DNA of 64,000 nucleotides from Xylaria sp. FL1777 (GCA_022578965.1 MU400596.1:124001-188000); one strand, 5' to 3'. Positions 52,098 through 64,000 are shown, numbered from the stretch's first letter. The notes: generated by a model from the letters alone, not told the origin. Program-made: numbers and translations.

Positions 52098-52713
52098 ATT
52101 TTTGTTCTCCTTTTTCTCCCCCTTTCTTCTCTCTCCTTTCCTGTTTTTTTTCCCTAATTTTTCCCTAATTTTTTTTCCTCTACCTTCTTTCCCCCCTATT
52201 CCCGCCTCTTTCCCCTCTTCTTTTAGCTTAATTTCTCTCTCTCTCTCTCTCTTTTTAGAAATTAAATTTGAACTAACATGTTTCACAAGAATTTAGAGTA
52301 CTTATACATGTGGATTCTTTTTTAGTATATCCTCATTAATTTCATGTCAAAGGTTGTTGTCCAGGAGCGAGTAAATCGCCCTAACTAGTCATATGACAGG
52401 TATAAAAGGGGTCATTAGGCATAAGGTAAGTAAGTTAGTTAATTGGCCCCTAGGGCGTCCTAAGTCTAGTTAGTGGGAAACAGCCCAAGATATATACACG
52501 AGGTCTGCTATAAGACCCTAGGGGTTTATGTGATTATATCCCCTAAGATTCTAGTTCATTCCACGCTACCCCCCTTTTTGCTTCCTATTTATTGATAAAT
52601 ATACATTTCAGTCTAGCCTGTATCTTTATTTGTGACTATGCAGCAATCGCATCTATAGCTCACAACTATCGTCGTCTTCTCTGTCCGTCAGCTTCGGGGT
52701 CTCCAGCACGTAA
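52098..52713 (+). other. 3' region, then a possible solo LTR or promoter-like sequence
   Basis: Bases 52,098-52,260 are a pyrimidine-rich 3' region ending in a (ct)n run. From about 52,354 the sequence begins tgttgtccaggagcgagtaa and has a good TATA box (tataaaagggg, near 52,400) and a ccctaggg palindrome near 52,520. It resembles the start of a retrotransposon LTR, but I cannot find a matching end or a second copy. On the minus strand, aataaa signals near 52,590 and 52,630 could serve the 115-aa ORF. Confidence 0.3.
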
Positions 52714-53061
52714 TTATTTCCCCTGGTGCACATCCGGGTTAAGGGTGTCGTCGGGCATGGCAGCGAAGAATTTAGCGTGGGCGGTATAAGACAGTGCATC
52801 ATGAGCCGTTAGGGCAGTAGTTGTTCTCCGTTGCTGTCTTAAAAGAAGTAGGCAAACTTCCCTATCAGGTTTTGCTACTTCTGCACATTTTCCCATCTCT
52901 TCTACTGAAGTTGATCGTGCAGAGGTGCCACAAATGGGAAAGAAGATACGATTAGAGAGATCGGACTGAAGACGATCACGTTGGGAGGAAGAGGAGGCAT
53001 TTGATTGCCTATAGGCTGCTACTGAACGTGTTATATATCGTGGAGGAAGTTTGGAGCCCAT
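52714..53061 (-). CDS. Hypothetical 115-aa protein, uncertain
   Basis: A single clean minus-strand frame from ATG 53,061 (context cgcaacATGggc, favourable) to TAA. The composition is protein-like: basic, Ser-rich first half (YRQSNASSSSQRDRLQSD), then a mixed helical part ending in AAMPDDTLNPDVHQGK. No RIP-type stops, no signal peptide or membrane helix, no recognised domain. Downstream on this strand, aataaa signals follow within about 130 bases. A pyrimidine-rich run ending cacag lies just upstream, so an earlier exon is possible. It may be a real small gene or part of a mobile element. Confidence 0.4.
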   Translation of the reverse strand: MGSKLPPRYITRSVAAYRQSNASSSSQRDRLQSDLSNRIFFPICGTSARSTSVEEMGKCAEVAKPDREVCLLLLRQQRRTTTALTAHDALSYTAHAKFFAAMPDDTLNPDVHQGK

Positions 53062-54440
53062 GTTGCGAATGCTGTGGGGGGGTGAGGAAGTAGTCTTGCC
53101 GTCGGCGGAAGACTGTTGACGTATATCGCGCCTAGATTGCCAGGTGAGCTCAGAATGGAAGGCAAGGGATAAATATCTGTAATAAATATCTCTCAGCGGC
53201 TCTGTTCTAGTTATGGTAAGCTGGGAGAGTAGGAGAGGAGTAGTATGATACGAGATAAGATAAAGTAAAGGGGCTATTCATCAACGAGGAGAACTCTATA
53301 TGAGGAGTATATCACGGCATAATATTAAAGGTAATATTGACAAGCGGGCAGTGGTGAGCGCAATGTCCAAGACAACGACGTCTAGTATATGGGTTCGGCG
53401 GAGGCTCATTCTGCTGGTCGGCTTGCTCATGTCATTACTAGGTCTATCTGTTTTGTCTCCGTAGCTGGATTCAGGATAGGCAACATAGAACAGTATCTGC
53501 CTCCATTTGATGAAGAATGACCCTAGGTATTCGACTTAAAAGGTACACATAGTATGTTAGTTAGAGTCAACAGAGTTAGGAGAAAAGGGGCTAAACCCAG
53601 GTGCTAAGACATGGATGAGTGTGAATAAAAACGAGTCCAAGTCAACAAACAAACCAATGCTTCTCTTTTCCAGTTTAAAGCAAAGAAACCAGGATGAAGA
53701 ATGGAGTCATAAGACGAGACCCTTATCATACCTCAGAAACACTCACGTTAAGTGCACGGCTTCTCAGTTTAATCTCATGTCGACCTCTACCACCGCTTCT
53801 ATCACTAATACCTCTGCTGCCAACCTTGCTGCTGCGGCTACTCTTTCATTCCATGTAATTTGCCGTTATTTTCTTCAGAGTCCCTTTGTTGTTAAATATT
53901 CATTAATTGTTGATAATCAAGACGCGAAGTAACTCAGTGAACTCGGATGGGATAGCTCCTCCACGAGACTAGGTTCTTCCCGTGCACCCTTCATAACTTA
54001 ACGAGCTATTCACATAGATACTAATAAGATTCATCAGCATAAGGCATAGTGATCGTGTATTAACCATTACCGTCCGAGGGTCGAAAGCTTGGGCGAATGT
54101 ATAAGGTGCGTACGGGCAAACCATCCCCAAGTACTCTTAGCAGGGACTCAAGCTAGGGGTATCCTGTTCACGCCTCGCCATAGCTGAGACATTTTAGACA
54201 GCCTATCCTTTGTCCGCACTAACGCCGGCTCGTTGGCAAGTAAGACACTTGCCTGCGTGGCCATCATTACCTCTGTAGTACCGGTACGGTACACCTTGTA
54301 TGTACCTAGTCTTTATTCTTGGCGAACTGGTTGCTGTGCACTTAAAGCAGCGCCACGCGGATGTCTTTGTCTAAGATCGACGCGCCACGACACGTGTGCG
54401 GGATATGAGCAACATATACTGTGCAGTATGTAGTGTTGTA
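53062..54440. other. Unassigned island DNA
   Basis: No convincing gene. A 105-codon plus frame at 53,615-53,932 has no coding look (Thr/Ser-rich, no domain). No repeats beyond short motifs such as taccggtacggtacac near 54,280. Confidence 0.5.
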
Positions 54441-54688
54441 ACATGCAACGCATATTACCCAAGATACCTATCGAAGAGGAGCACAAGCAACAACAAGCCT
54501 CGCCTTGTCGCGATGTGTGGCTTCACGGCGGAGCAGTGCTGCTGTTGCCTGTATCCCTTGGTCCTCCCGCAGTTGCCGTCTTCTTTTACTTCTCCCGCAG
54601 CCGTAGCTATAATAATGTTTTGACTAAGCATTTCTATCGTCACTACTATCACCATCACCACCACTAAGACAGTAGTAGCCACTATCCG

Positions 54689-54716
54689 CATCATCATCAT
54701 CATCATCATCATCATT
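54689..54716. repeat. (ATC)n microsatellite
   Basis: Nine or so tandem atc units. It produces a poly-Asp run in a 141-codon minus-strand frame, which I do not call as a gene. Confidence 0.9.
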
Positions 54717-54767
54717 ACTATCAAGCCCAACATCGTTGGAAGCTTGTTCTCTTGATTCCGAGTCAAC

Positions 54768-55219
54768 TTGTACACCCGCATCCAGTATACCATAATCTAC
54801 TACGACGGCATCATGATGAACATCGACATCAACACCGCTATCCACATTATCGTCATGATCGCGATGATCATGATGATCACCTTGATGGTTGGCATTCCCA
54901 TCTACATGGCATACCTCTTCTCCTCCATCACGTCCAGCGGCCGATCCCTTTCTCGGACTAAGCAAACCCAACTCCCCAGTCCAGCCAAAGCAGCTCCAAC
55001 GAATCCAGCAAACGGATTTCGCGGCGCTACGTCGTGATTTCCTCCTCACTTCCTACACTCGAGATACAGAATGTGACAAGTGGCGGTCTAGGATTGCCTT
55101 CTTTTCCTCTTCCTTCTCTGTCACCGTCAGGAATATCCTCCGGATCCGAAACACCATCTCCTTCGCTACCGGATGGATCTGCTGCTGCTGGTGGTGACGA
55201 GTCCACACCTGCCTCCTAA
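54768..55219 (+). pseudogene. Membrane-protein fragment with Ser/Pro-rich tail
   Basis: The frame from 54,768 reads a membrane helix (HIIVMIAMIMMITLMVGIPI) followed by YLFSSITSSGRSLSRTKQT and stops at 55,035. The tail appears to continue in another frame from 55,031 (ISSSLPTLEIQNVTSGG, then SPSGISSGSETPSPSLPDG) to a TAA at 55,217. Both parts have G/C-ending codons. A frameshift or a missed intron separates them. The minus strand is also open here, but its frame is dominated by the ATC repeat. Family unknown. Confidence 0.35.
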
Positions 55220-55358
55220 TTGTCCTGGACGATTAGGTATACCCATCTACTGTCCCACTCGCCCTTCGGCCCTGGCTGTCTGTGTAGGAAGTATCTGATC
55301 GGAGCAAAAATGTCTTGATGCATCTGCGTTTTTGCCACCGCTGTAGGAGACGCAGGTC

Positions 55359-55754
55359 GATTATCGGGACTGGGCCGGGAGCGATGTCGTAACTATCCTC
55401 GCCGTACTTATCATCGTCATTTTCGTCTCCTAATTCGCATTATCACTATGGGAGGATGAGTCTCATCAATTACGAAAATGGAGGTCGCGAGATATGGTGT
55501 AGGTGTGTGATTGTGAGGGAGAACTATTGGCAAGGAATACTGCTGATTATTGGCGCTTTGGTTGGGTAGTTAGTGCCGTCCTCATCGCACGGAAACTGCG
55601 GATATTGTTGACTGATGAAACTATCGCGTGGCAGGAGCTTGACGTGATCATATCATATCATATCAATAATATTAATAATATTGCGCGGTATCGCTTAGCC
55701 CTGCTTGTTTGTTTGCCCGTAGTTTGCTGTTATAGTGTAGAGATATGCCAGTAG
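55359..55754 (+). pseudogene. Membrane-protein remnant with RIP-type stops
   Basis: One frame runs the whole length, with TAA at 55,431 and TAG at 55,500, both where Gln would fit. Before the first stop is a membrane helix (DVVTILAVLIIVIFVS). After it come FALSLWEDESHQLRKWRSRD and, past the second stop, ARNTADYWRFGWVVSAVLIA. An atatc/aataat repeat crosses 55,647-55,680. It may belong with the fragment ending at 55,219. Family unknown. Confidence 0.4.
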
Positions 55755-56047
55755 TGAAGATTCCTGACCGAAGCTCTGTGATTAGCTAGATGATGACCTG
55801 AGTATAGGTAGTCGACTGTTAGCAGAGTAAGTGGCCCTCATCCGCCCCATTTTGCGCGTACTGCGCGACCTTGTAGATATAGCCAGACGCGTTATTTACC
55901 GTAAGAATAACAGGCATCTGCTCAGTTCACAGGGAAACCCTTACTTCTGCATTGAGCTGTAGTGGGAGGTTTATTAGATGGCACCCCGTCGATTACTCGA
56001 TTCATCATGTCATCGTTAAATTAATTCTTTTACATTAAGGCCGATCG

Positions 56048-56475
56048 GGACTCCGTGTCGCCCTGTATACATTCCGTGATAGCTACGTCTACCGCGACAT
56101 GTTTGACGCGTTTTCCTTCGAAGTGAACTGTCGCGTAGGTCCCGGGATGACTTCCTATCAGGCACTAACCTACGGTGTTGACGGAATCTCTTCGCAACTG
56201 TTGTATTGAGGCTAACAAGTGAGAACTGCGATTGGTTTATCCGACTGGTCATGAGGATCGCAGACGGCTGCAGCGACATTATACAAAGTATGATGCTACT
56301 AAAATCTCCACTGTCTACTTCTTCTTACGCGACTTCATGCCACGGGGCCTTGTGGCTAAGTTTGAGCACTTCCAAGTCGACAATGTGACGGGCAGAAGTG
56401 TGAAAAAGGAGAGAAACACATCGAAACCTCATTCGCAGAGTTAAATACGTGGATGGAGAAGGGAGAGATTTAGTG
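56048..56475 (+). pseudogene. Broken coding sequence, three frames
   Basis: Segment 1 (56,048-56,209) reads LRVALYTFRDSYVYRDMFDA and GMTSYQALTYGVDGISSQL, then stops. Segment 2 (about 56,240-56,444) reads TGHEDRRRLQRHYTKYDATK and VYFFLRDFMPRGLVAKFEHF. Segment 3, in another frame from 56,412, reads EKHIETSFAELNTWMEKGEI to a TAG. The composition is convincingly protein-like and the pieces are in order, so this is one decayed gene. I do not recognise it. Confidence 0.5.
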
Positions 56476-56935
56476 GAACGCGCTTAAAGCACCGAAGATA
56501 GAGTAGAAAGCCATGAAAAACAAAAAGAAGCTGGGGTCGAAGACCCCTGGACTCCATTGATCTACAAGACTAATAGCAGTCTTAGTCATCGCTTATCCTG
56601 ATCCCGACTCGAAATTCAACAACTGGATCACAGTTTATAGATCGACTAGATGGTGACCTAACTACAGGACGCTTTAGATGTGCACGACGGCTTCTAGAAA
56701 GGAATCAGTAGCGACAATTTCCACACGTTGTTTACCCCGGCGGAATCTCAGCAGCCTAAGCCCGCCCGAATGGCCTGCCTGGGAACGGATGGACCCTGCG
56801 ACTGACCTGGTGAGCGCAGGGATTGGTTGGTTGGTTGGCTAGGTTAACGCCGTGTAAAGACTTATGGTCTTCGAGCCTCCCTAGGGGCTTACGGCGTGCG
56901 AGGCTATTCTAAGCTATTTATTCTCAACTTTGTAA
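56476..56935. other. Right edge of the island
   Basis: Normal composition, no clear gene. It contains ttggttggttggttgg at 56,822-56,837 and an inverted pair, acgccgt and acggcgt, at about 56,848 and 56,891. It does not fold into a recognisable tRNA. The change to AT-rich DNA is abrupt near 56,935. Confidence 0.6.
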
Positions 56936-59528
56936 GAAAAAACTATAGTATATAAAGTATTTTATAACTTAAACTTAAAAGTACGCATAATAATTAAACT
57001 ATATTTATTAGCTTTACTTTTTAAGCTTATGTTTAGCGTTATATATATATAGCTATTTTTTTTATAAAAAAACAAGCTAAAGTTTAAATATAAAAAAAAT
57101 ATAATATAAAACATTGCTATAAAAGTAATAGTTCTAGTAATAATATTTTTATAGTTAATTAAGCTTTAATTTAAGCTATATTTTAGTAGCTAAGCTATAA
57201 GTTAATATTATATAGTATTATATAATTAAATATATTAAAAAAAAAAAAAATAAAAAAAATAAAAAAGTAAAAAGTAAAACAAAATAACAAAAGTAATAGT
57301 TTTACTTAATGCTTATATAATAAACGTTTTAATATAATTTTAAAAGCTTTTTAAAAAATATTAAGCTGCTTATTAAAGTTTTAAAAAAGTAATAAAACTA
57401 AACAAAAGCTTAAACTTTTTATGCTTTTTAAACTATTATTATTAAAAAGCTAAGCTTTGCTTTTTTAAATATATTTAATATTTAATAAAGCTAAAAAATT
57501 AATAAAAACAGTTATTTAATATAAATTATAGTTTTTTTTTGTTTAAATAATTAAAGTTAAGCTTAATAATAATAGGTTTTTTTTTACTATTTAAATAAAA
57601 ATATATTATAGCTTTGTTTTATTTTTAATTAAACTAAAATGTTTTATGCATTATATAGTTATTTTATTTAATGTTTTATATTATAAGTATATTAAAATTA
57701 CTTATTAGTTTATTATTAGTATTGTTTGCTTATTATAAATACTAAAAGTATATTTTATTATAAAAATTTATTTTTTTTATTAGTTTATAAAAACTAAAAA
57801 AGTTAGCTATTAATTTATGTTAATATTTTTTTAAAAACTTATAAAAAAGTTTTAGTTTAAGCTAAAAATACTTAAATATTTATGTTTTTTAATAATATAT
57901 TAAATATTTTAATATTTTTATTTTATTATATAAATAATTATATATGTTTATATAGTTAAATTTTTTATAGTATTAATTAAAATTATTATATTTTAATTAA
58001 TTAATTAATAGCTTTTAAATTTTTTTTTAATAGCGTTATAAAGTTTTAATAAATATTTTAAAAGTATTTAAAATTTTAAAGTAATATATAATTTAAATGC
58101 TTTATTTTTTTACTATTTTTTAAAAAGCTTATAAATTATTTTTTTAGCTAGCTTTTTAATGCTTACTAAAGTTATTATTATATTTTTTGCTTTTAAAAAA
58201 GCTATGCTTTTTTTTATTAGTTTATTAGCTATTTTATTACTTTTAATGTTTATATATTTAAGTGCTTAATATATATAAATATTTATAGTATTAATAATAG
58301 CTTAAAATTTTAAAAAAGCAGCTTATAAACTATTAAATAATTTTTTATAAAGCTTTTATATTACTAAAGTATTATTTATATATAGATATATAAAATGCTT
58401 TTTAGTTATTTAAATAATATATTATAGCTTATGTTTTGCTTTTTTAGCTTTATTATTAAAAACTTTAGCTAGTTTTAAGCAGTTTTTGCTTTATGTTATA
58501 AATTTAACATTTTTATATATAGTATAGCTATATTTAATTGTTTTGCTTTATAATTTTAACTTATTTAAAAAAACAACAATATATATAAATAATACTTTAT
58601 TATATTATTTAATAAACTTTTTTATAGCTTATTTTTTAGTACTTATTATTATTTTATTTTTAAATCTTTTTATAAAGCATAAAATTAATAGCTATAGTTT
58701 TAAAAATTTTAGTAAAATAGCTATAATAATTTATAGCTAAATTTTTAATTTTTAAAAGCTTTTAGTGCTTTTTTTTTTATAATAAAAATTAAAGCTATAT
58801 AGTTTATTAAAAAGTAATACTTATTTATTGCTTTTGTTTTAAAAGCTATTTTTATTTTATATGCTTTAAAAGCTATTTTAGCTATTAATAGTTTTAAGTT
58901 TTTATATAAAGTTTTGCTTAATGTTATTTATTATATTAAAAATATTGCTTTTATAGCTATTTTTAATAACTATTTAATATTTTTTAAATATTTTTAAATT
59001 TAAGTGCTAATTTTTTATTTATATAATTATATTTTGTTTAATAAAAATTTAATATAGCTTAAGTATTAAGCTTTTGTTTTATAAATTAATACTAATATTA
59101 CGCAAATATTAATTACTTTATATAATACTTTTGCTAATAGTTTATATACTATATTTATAAAGCTTTTAATATAATAAACTATATTTAAAGCAGCAGCTAA
59201 TTTTTTTTTAACGTATTATTAAAAAGTAAATTTTTTATTAAACTATATGCTTAGCTATTTAAAAACTAGTTCTTTAGTTTATTATATAATAAAGTTATAG
59301 CTTAAAAGTTTTATTTTAAGTATATATTTTTTATTTTTTAATTTTAAAAAATATAGCAGCTTTATTTTTTTTATTTTAAAGCTAACTTTATTATTTTTGC
59401 TTTATTATAAAACATTTGCTTATTACAAAGTTAGCATAAAGGTGGCCTTTAAAGCGGCTTAATGCCTTTATATATACTTTGCACCTTTTTTTTGTTAACT
59501 AAAGCTAAGTTATATAATAACTTACTTA

Positions 59529-59632
59529 GCTTACTAAACTTATAGTAATTTAAAGCTTATTAAGCTTATAGTAATTTAAAGCTTACTAAGCTTATAATAA
59601 TTTAATGCTTATTAAACTTACAATAATTTAAA
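59529..59632 (+). repeat. Subterminal 26-bp tandem repeats, left end
   Basis: Four exact-length units at 59,529, 59,555, 59,581 and 59,607, consensus gctta(c/t)taa(a/g)ctta, then (t/c)a(g/a)taatttaa(a/t). Their spacing inside the inverted end resembles the arrays of transposase-binding sites found near the ends of some DNA transposons. Confidence 0.85.
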
Positions 59633-62600
59633 AAAGGTTTTTACTTTTTTTACTTTTTTTTTGTTTATATAATTATGCACTTTTTATATTTAATTATTTA
59701 CTTAGTTTTAATTTTTTAGCTATTAATTTTTTATAACTGCTAAGCATTAATATATTTATTGCTTTTAATTTCTTAAAACCTTATTAATACATAATAATAA
59801 AAGTACTTTAAAAACTTTTTTAACGGATTATTGCTAAAAATTTTATTATTATTTATAAATTAAAACTTTAAAAGTAAACCTATTATATTAATATATAATA
59901 AATTTGTTATATTTTAATAGCTTTTTAATTAATAAAACTTAGTATATAAAAATAAATATTAGTATAAAAAATTAAATAATAAACAATTTATAAAATAAAC
60001 TTTTAAAAGTATACTAAAGAAATATTTAAAAAATAAAAATACTAAATAGCATTATATAAATAAACTTTACTTAATAATTAATAAACTAAATTTAAGTTAT
60101 ATTATTAAAAATAAAAAGTTAAAAATTAAGTTTAAAAATTTTAAAAACTTTTAAAACTAGTAATATACTAAAATAATAAACTTTAGTATTTTTATTAGCT
60201 ATTTTTATTAAAAAAAAAGCAGTAATAAAAAAAAAAAATTAAGCAATAATAATAAAAAAAAATTAATGCTAACATTAATGCTATAAAACAAACTAGTTAT
60301 TTTAACTTAAAAAATAGTTTAAATATTAAGCGTTATAATTTTTAAACTAGCATAAATACTAATTATAATAATTAAAGCAGCAATAATAACTATTATTATA
60401 ATAATAAATTAAAGCTTTAAATAAATAATTATATTATAATTAATATTAATATTATTATTAGTAAACTTAATGCTTATTTTTATTATTATTATACTTAAAA
60501 TAATAACTTAAAATAAAAAACTTAATTTTTTATTATTACTATTGCTTTTATTATTAAAATTATTTATAATATTAAAAATACTAAATATTAAAAGTTTTAA
60601 ACTTACTACTTTAAAGCTTTATAATAAATTTATAAATATAAAAGCTTTTTTAATTTATGCTAGATTTTATTTAAAATAACATTTAACTATTATTATAAAA
60701 AAAAACTAAAAAATAATAATTACTTTATAATTTTTATTAAAAAAAGTATTAAAATAGTTTTAATTTATTTTAAAAGAATTTTTAAAAGCTAATAAGTTAA
60801 CTAACTTTAAGCTAAAAATAAATTTTTTTTTTAAAGATTATATTAAGTTTAAAAATTAAATAAAAGCATTGTTTAAAAATACTTAAAAAGCAAAATATAC
60901 TAAAAAAGCACTTTATTGCTTAAAACAAATAAAAGTAGCAATAAATTATGTTATAAAATTTAAACAATTAATAATAATTTTAAAATTACTTAAGCTTATA
61001 TTATTTTACTTATTTTATAATAAACTTAAAACTTAAGTTTAAAATAAACTATATAAAATAAATAAACTAGCAAAAATTAATATATATATTAATATAGCTA
61101 TTATAATTAATTAATAATTATTTAATTAGTACTTTAAAACTAAAAAAACAAAAAAAAACAAAAAAAAAATACTTTAAAAAATATTAAATAAAGATTTAAG
61201 CAAATTAATAAAGTTTAAAAATAATAACCTTAAAATATATTTAAAGTTAAATGTTATAACTATAAAAAAAAAGAACACTTTTAAAAATAATGCTAATTTA
61301 AAAAAAAGAACAAAAAAAAAAGCTATAAAAAAAATTTTTTTTTTAACTTAAAAAAAAAGTATAAATTATAAAAGTTTAAAACAACAAAAAACAATAAAGC
61401 AATTTAAAAAATACGTTTTTAAAGCAAAAATATAAAGTTGCTATTTTAAATTAAAATAAAAATATTATATTAAATAAATTTAAATGTTTTATTTATATAA
61501 ATTAAAATAAACAAGCATATAAATATTATTTAAAAGCTTTATAATTATTAAAACAAATTATAAAAAAATATATTTGCTATATAAATAATTAAAGTTATTT
61601 AATATATAACTTAAAAAAATAGTTTAACTTAAAATAATAAATAATAAAAAATAATAAATTAATATAGCTAGCAAACTTATAAAACTATAAAAACTTTAAA
61701 TTATTAAAACTTAAAATATAACTTAAAAAAAAGTTATATTTAAAAAAACAAAACTATAATTATAAATAATATAATTATTAAACTAATTATAAACTACTAA
61801 AATATTTAATTGCTAAATAAACTTAAAAAAACAAAACTTATAAAACTTTAAAGCAAAAATAAATAAAATTAAAAGCTATAAAAAACACTATAAAAAAAAA
61901 ACTAATAAAAATAAACAAAATATTTTTATAGCTTAAATTGCTTTAAATATAACAAAACAAAAAAGCACTAATAATTAATATAAAAACTAATATATTTTAA
62001 AAACTAAAACTAATAATTTAACTAATTGCTAAAAATTATTATTATAATAAAACTATAATAAAAAATAATAATAATATTTTATGTATAAAAAATTTAAAAT
62101 ATAATAAAGTACTATAAAATTGTTATATAATATATTATTGCTATTAATATTTACTTAATAAACTAAAAAATAATTAGTTTTTTAAACAAATTACAAAAAT
62201 AAAAATATAAAACCTTTATAAAATAAAATAACTAGTTATAATTTTAATTTATTATAAAAATTTACGAAAATTTATAACATTTAAAAAAAATTTTAATTAT
62301 ATTTATAATATTATTTTAAAAAAATATAAAAATAACTGCTATAAATATTACTAGCTAATTAAAGTATAATTATATTAAAAAATAGTTATTAAAAGCAAAA
62401 AAACTTAAAAACTATAATTTAAAGCTTAATTAAAAGCAAAAATAAAACAAAATATTATAATATTTAAAGTATTAAATAAAATAAGCATATAAACATTTTA
62501 CAAAAAAAAATCAAAAAACAAAATAAATATTTATTAAAAAAGCAATAAGTAGCTAAAAAAACTAAAGCTTTATATAAAGTTTAATATAATAACTAAAAAA

Positions 62601-63798
62601 ATTAATTTAAAGTTAAACTTATATATTAAAAAAAAAAAATATAATATTTTAATTAACTTAAAAGCATAAGCTAATATAATTTTACTTAAAGTAATAAAAC
62701 AAAATAAAATTCTTTAAAAATATAAATAAAAATTCTAAAAAATTAAAAAATTTAATAAAAGCACTTTTAGCTATAATAATAATTATATACTTAAAAAAAC
62801 CAAACTTTTTAATATATTTATATAAAAATATAAAAAGCAAATTATATTAAATATTATTAATATATTTAATTATAATATTATTTTAAAAATATTATAGCTA
62901 AAAACTAGCAACTTTTTAATTTAATAAAAAGCAAAAATTATTAATTAAAAAAGCAAAAAATAAAGCAAAAAAATTAAAAAATCGCAAAAAAAATCTTAAA
63001 CAAAATATTAAAAATATATTATAAATTTTATAAACTATTTAAAAAAAAAAAAAAAAAAGAACTTCTTAAATATAGCTTATAAAACTACTATATTTTTATT
63101 AAAAAAAAATGTTAACTAAAGCTTTGTTAAGTATATTATATAAGCTTAAATAAAACAAATGCTTTATAAAAATACATTTAAAAAAATCTAGCAAAAGAAT
63201 TTTTAAAAAAGTTTTAATTATTTATTAAATACTTTATAGTGCTAATACTTAAAATAAAAAATAAAAAACAACTAATTAATAAAAAAAAAAAACTAATATA
63301 GCAAATAATAGTTAATTATTAACTATTAAACGTAATTATTATTACAAATAAATATTTTTTTACTTTATTAATAACTATAAAAAAAAACATTAATTAAACA
63401 AAATAATTTATAATAGTTAATATTTTAAATAAATATTATACTATTAAAATAACAAAAAAATAAAAATAAAAAACTGCTATATAAACAATATATAAACTAT
63501 ATAAATATATAGTTATATATAACGGACCTATTATATATTAATATAATAGGTTTGCCCTTAAGGTCTTAATTTGCAAGTAATAATAAAATCCTTAGCAATA
63601 GTTCGTTAAAAAGGTTTTTGGAGTACTTTTACTACTATGCATTAATAAGGGTTTTAAAAGATTAAAAGTAATAAATGTATTAGTGCTTAGTAGTTATAAA
63701 AAATTAATAGCTAAAAAACTAGAACTAAATAAATAACTAAATATAAAAAGTGCATAATTATATAAACAAAGAAAAAGTAAAAAAAGTAATAATTTCTT

Positions 63799-63902
63799 TT
63801 AAATTATTATAAGTTTAGTAAGCACTGGATTACTATAAGCCTAGTAAGCCTTAAATTACTGTAAGCCTAGTAAGCTTTAAACTACTGTAAGCTTAGTAAG
63901 CT
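63799..63902 (-). repeat. Subterminal 26-bp tandem repeats, right end
   Basis: Inverted counterpart of the left array, with the same unit length. These copies keep more G and C (for example taagcctagtaagcc and cactggattactataagc), so they are closer to the original sequence. Confidence 0.85.
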
Positions 63903-64000
63903 AAGTAAGTTATTATATAACTTTGGCTCTAGTTAGCAAAAAAGAGGTGCAAAGTATGTATAAAGGCATTAAGCCGCTCTAAAAGCCACCTTTGTGCTAA

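Larger units (their letters stand above)
56936..64000. repeat. AT-rich RIP-degraded block (right)
   Basis: Same character as the left block: stops in every frame, no readable gene, G and C mostly as GpC or ApC/GpT. Bases 56,936-59,430 show nothing beyond poly-A and poly-T runs, for example 57,238-57,270. The rest is the large inverted-repeat element. Confidence 0.9.
59431..64000. mobile_element. Large decayed element with inverted ends of about 485 bp
   Basis: The left end, 59,431 to about 59,914, is the inverted copy of the right end, about 63,515 to 64,000. Reading inward, both have ttagca(t/c)aaaggtggc, gcggcttaatgcctttata, actttgcacct, agttatataataacttactt, four 26-bp subterminal units, gtttatataattatgcactt, and tattatattaatatataata. 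The inner 3.6 kb is fully AT-degraded and codes for nothing readable. Long inverted ends with subterminal repeats fit a DNA transposon. The outer limit on the right is cut by the window end, so the element may extend further and the target duplication cannot be checked. Confidence 0.8.

Noticed and set aside
54624..55049. 141-codon Asp/His-rich minus-strand frame
   Set aside because: Its length depends on the ATC microsatellite and the low-complexity GATCATGATG region. The opposite strand has better codon bias.
56848..56910. tRNA-like hairpins near acgccgt...acggcgt
   Set aside because: No cloverleaf, no T-loop consensus and no plausible anticodon arm.
59529..59632. CRISPR-like array
   Set aside because: The 26-bp units abut without spacers and recur in the opposite transposon end. 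They are tandem subterminal repeats.
59431..64000. LTR retrotransposon
   Set aside because: The end repeats are inverted, not direct, so a DNA-transposon-like element or other inverted structure is required.

Overview
The window looks like nuclear DNA of a filamentous ascomycete (Pezizomycotina). The evidence is short GT-AG introns with CTAAC-type branch sites, an intact fungal NACHT/STAND (NLR-type) gene, short ACCTAGGT-rich intergenic DNA, and very AT-rich blocks of the kind left by repeat-induced point mutation (RIP). I cannot name the species.

Layout. (1) Bases 1 to about 37,340 are an AT-rich block, roughly 15-25% G+C by eye on sampled lines, with no open frame longer than about 95 codons and none that looks like a gene. 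It holds the decayed remains of repeats. Several copies can still be paired: 23.94-24.31 with 26.11-26.40 kb; 26.71-27.26 with 35.99-36.55 kb; tandem units at 24.7-25.6 kb; minisatellites at 19.9 and 32.9 kb. (2) About 37,345-56,935 is a roughly 19.6 kb island of normal base composition. (3) About 56,935-64,000 is a second AT block. From 59,431 to the window end it is bounded by an inverted repeat of about 485 bp, the two ends of one large decayed element.

The island holds three genes that read as intact. The first is a 1,228-residue NACHT protein with an N-terminal fungal STAND domain (39,470-43,203, one intron). The second is a 148-residue protein with a heptad-repeat coiled coil and a conserved fungal C-terminal domain (48,807-49,360, two introns). 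The third is an unrecognised 392-residue, partly low-complexity protein with a basic NLS-like patch (50,645-52,097, one long AT-rich intron). A 115-residue minus-strand ORF (52,714-53,061) is a weaker candidate.

Most of the remaining island is broken coding sequence. Long stretches read as protein, interrupted by frameshifts and by TAA/TAG stops where Gln codons would fit, as C-to-T decay would give. At least two of these remnants are multipass membrane proteins. A compact 309-bp MITE-like element with long inverted ends and a TA target duplication lies at 48.08-48.39 kb among ACCTAGGT palindromes.

Interpretation (inference): this is a small gene island in a repeat-rich accessory region. The NACHT gene escaped decay while its neighbours did not. 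I see no CRISPR array, no tRNA or rRNA gene, and no biosynthetic cluster. Nothing links the three intact genes into one pathway.
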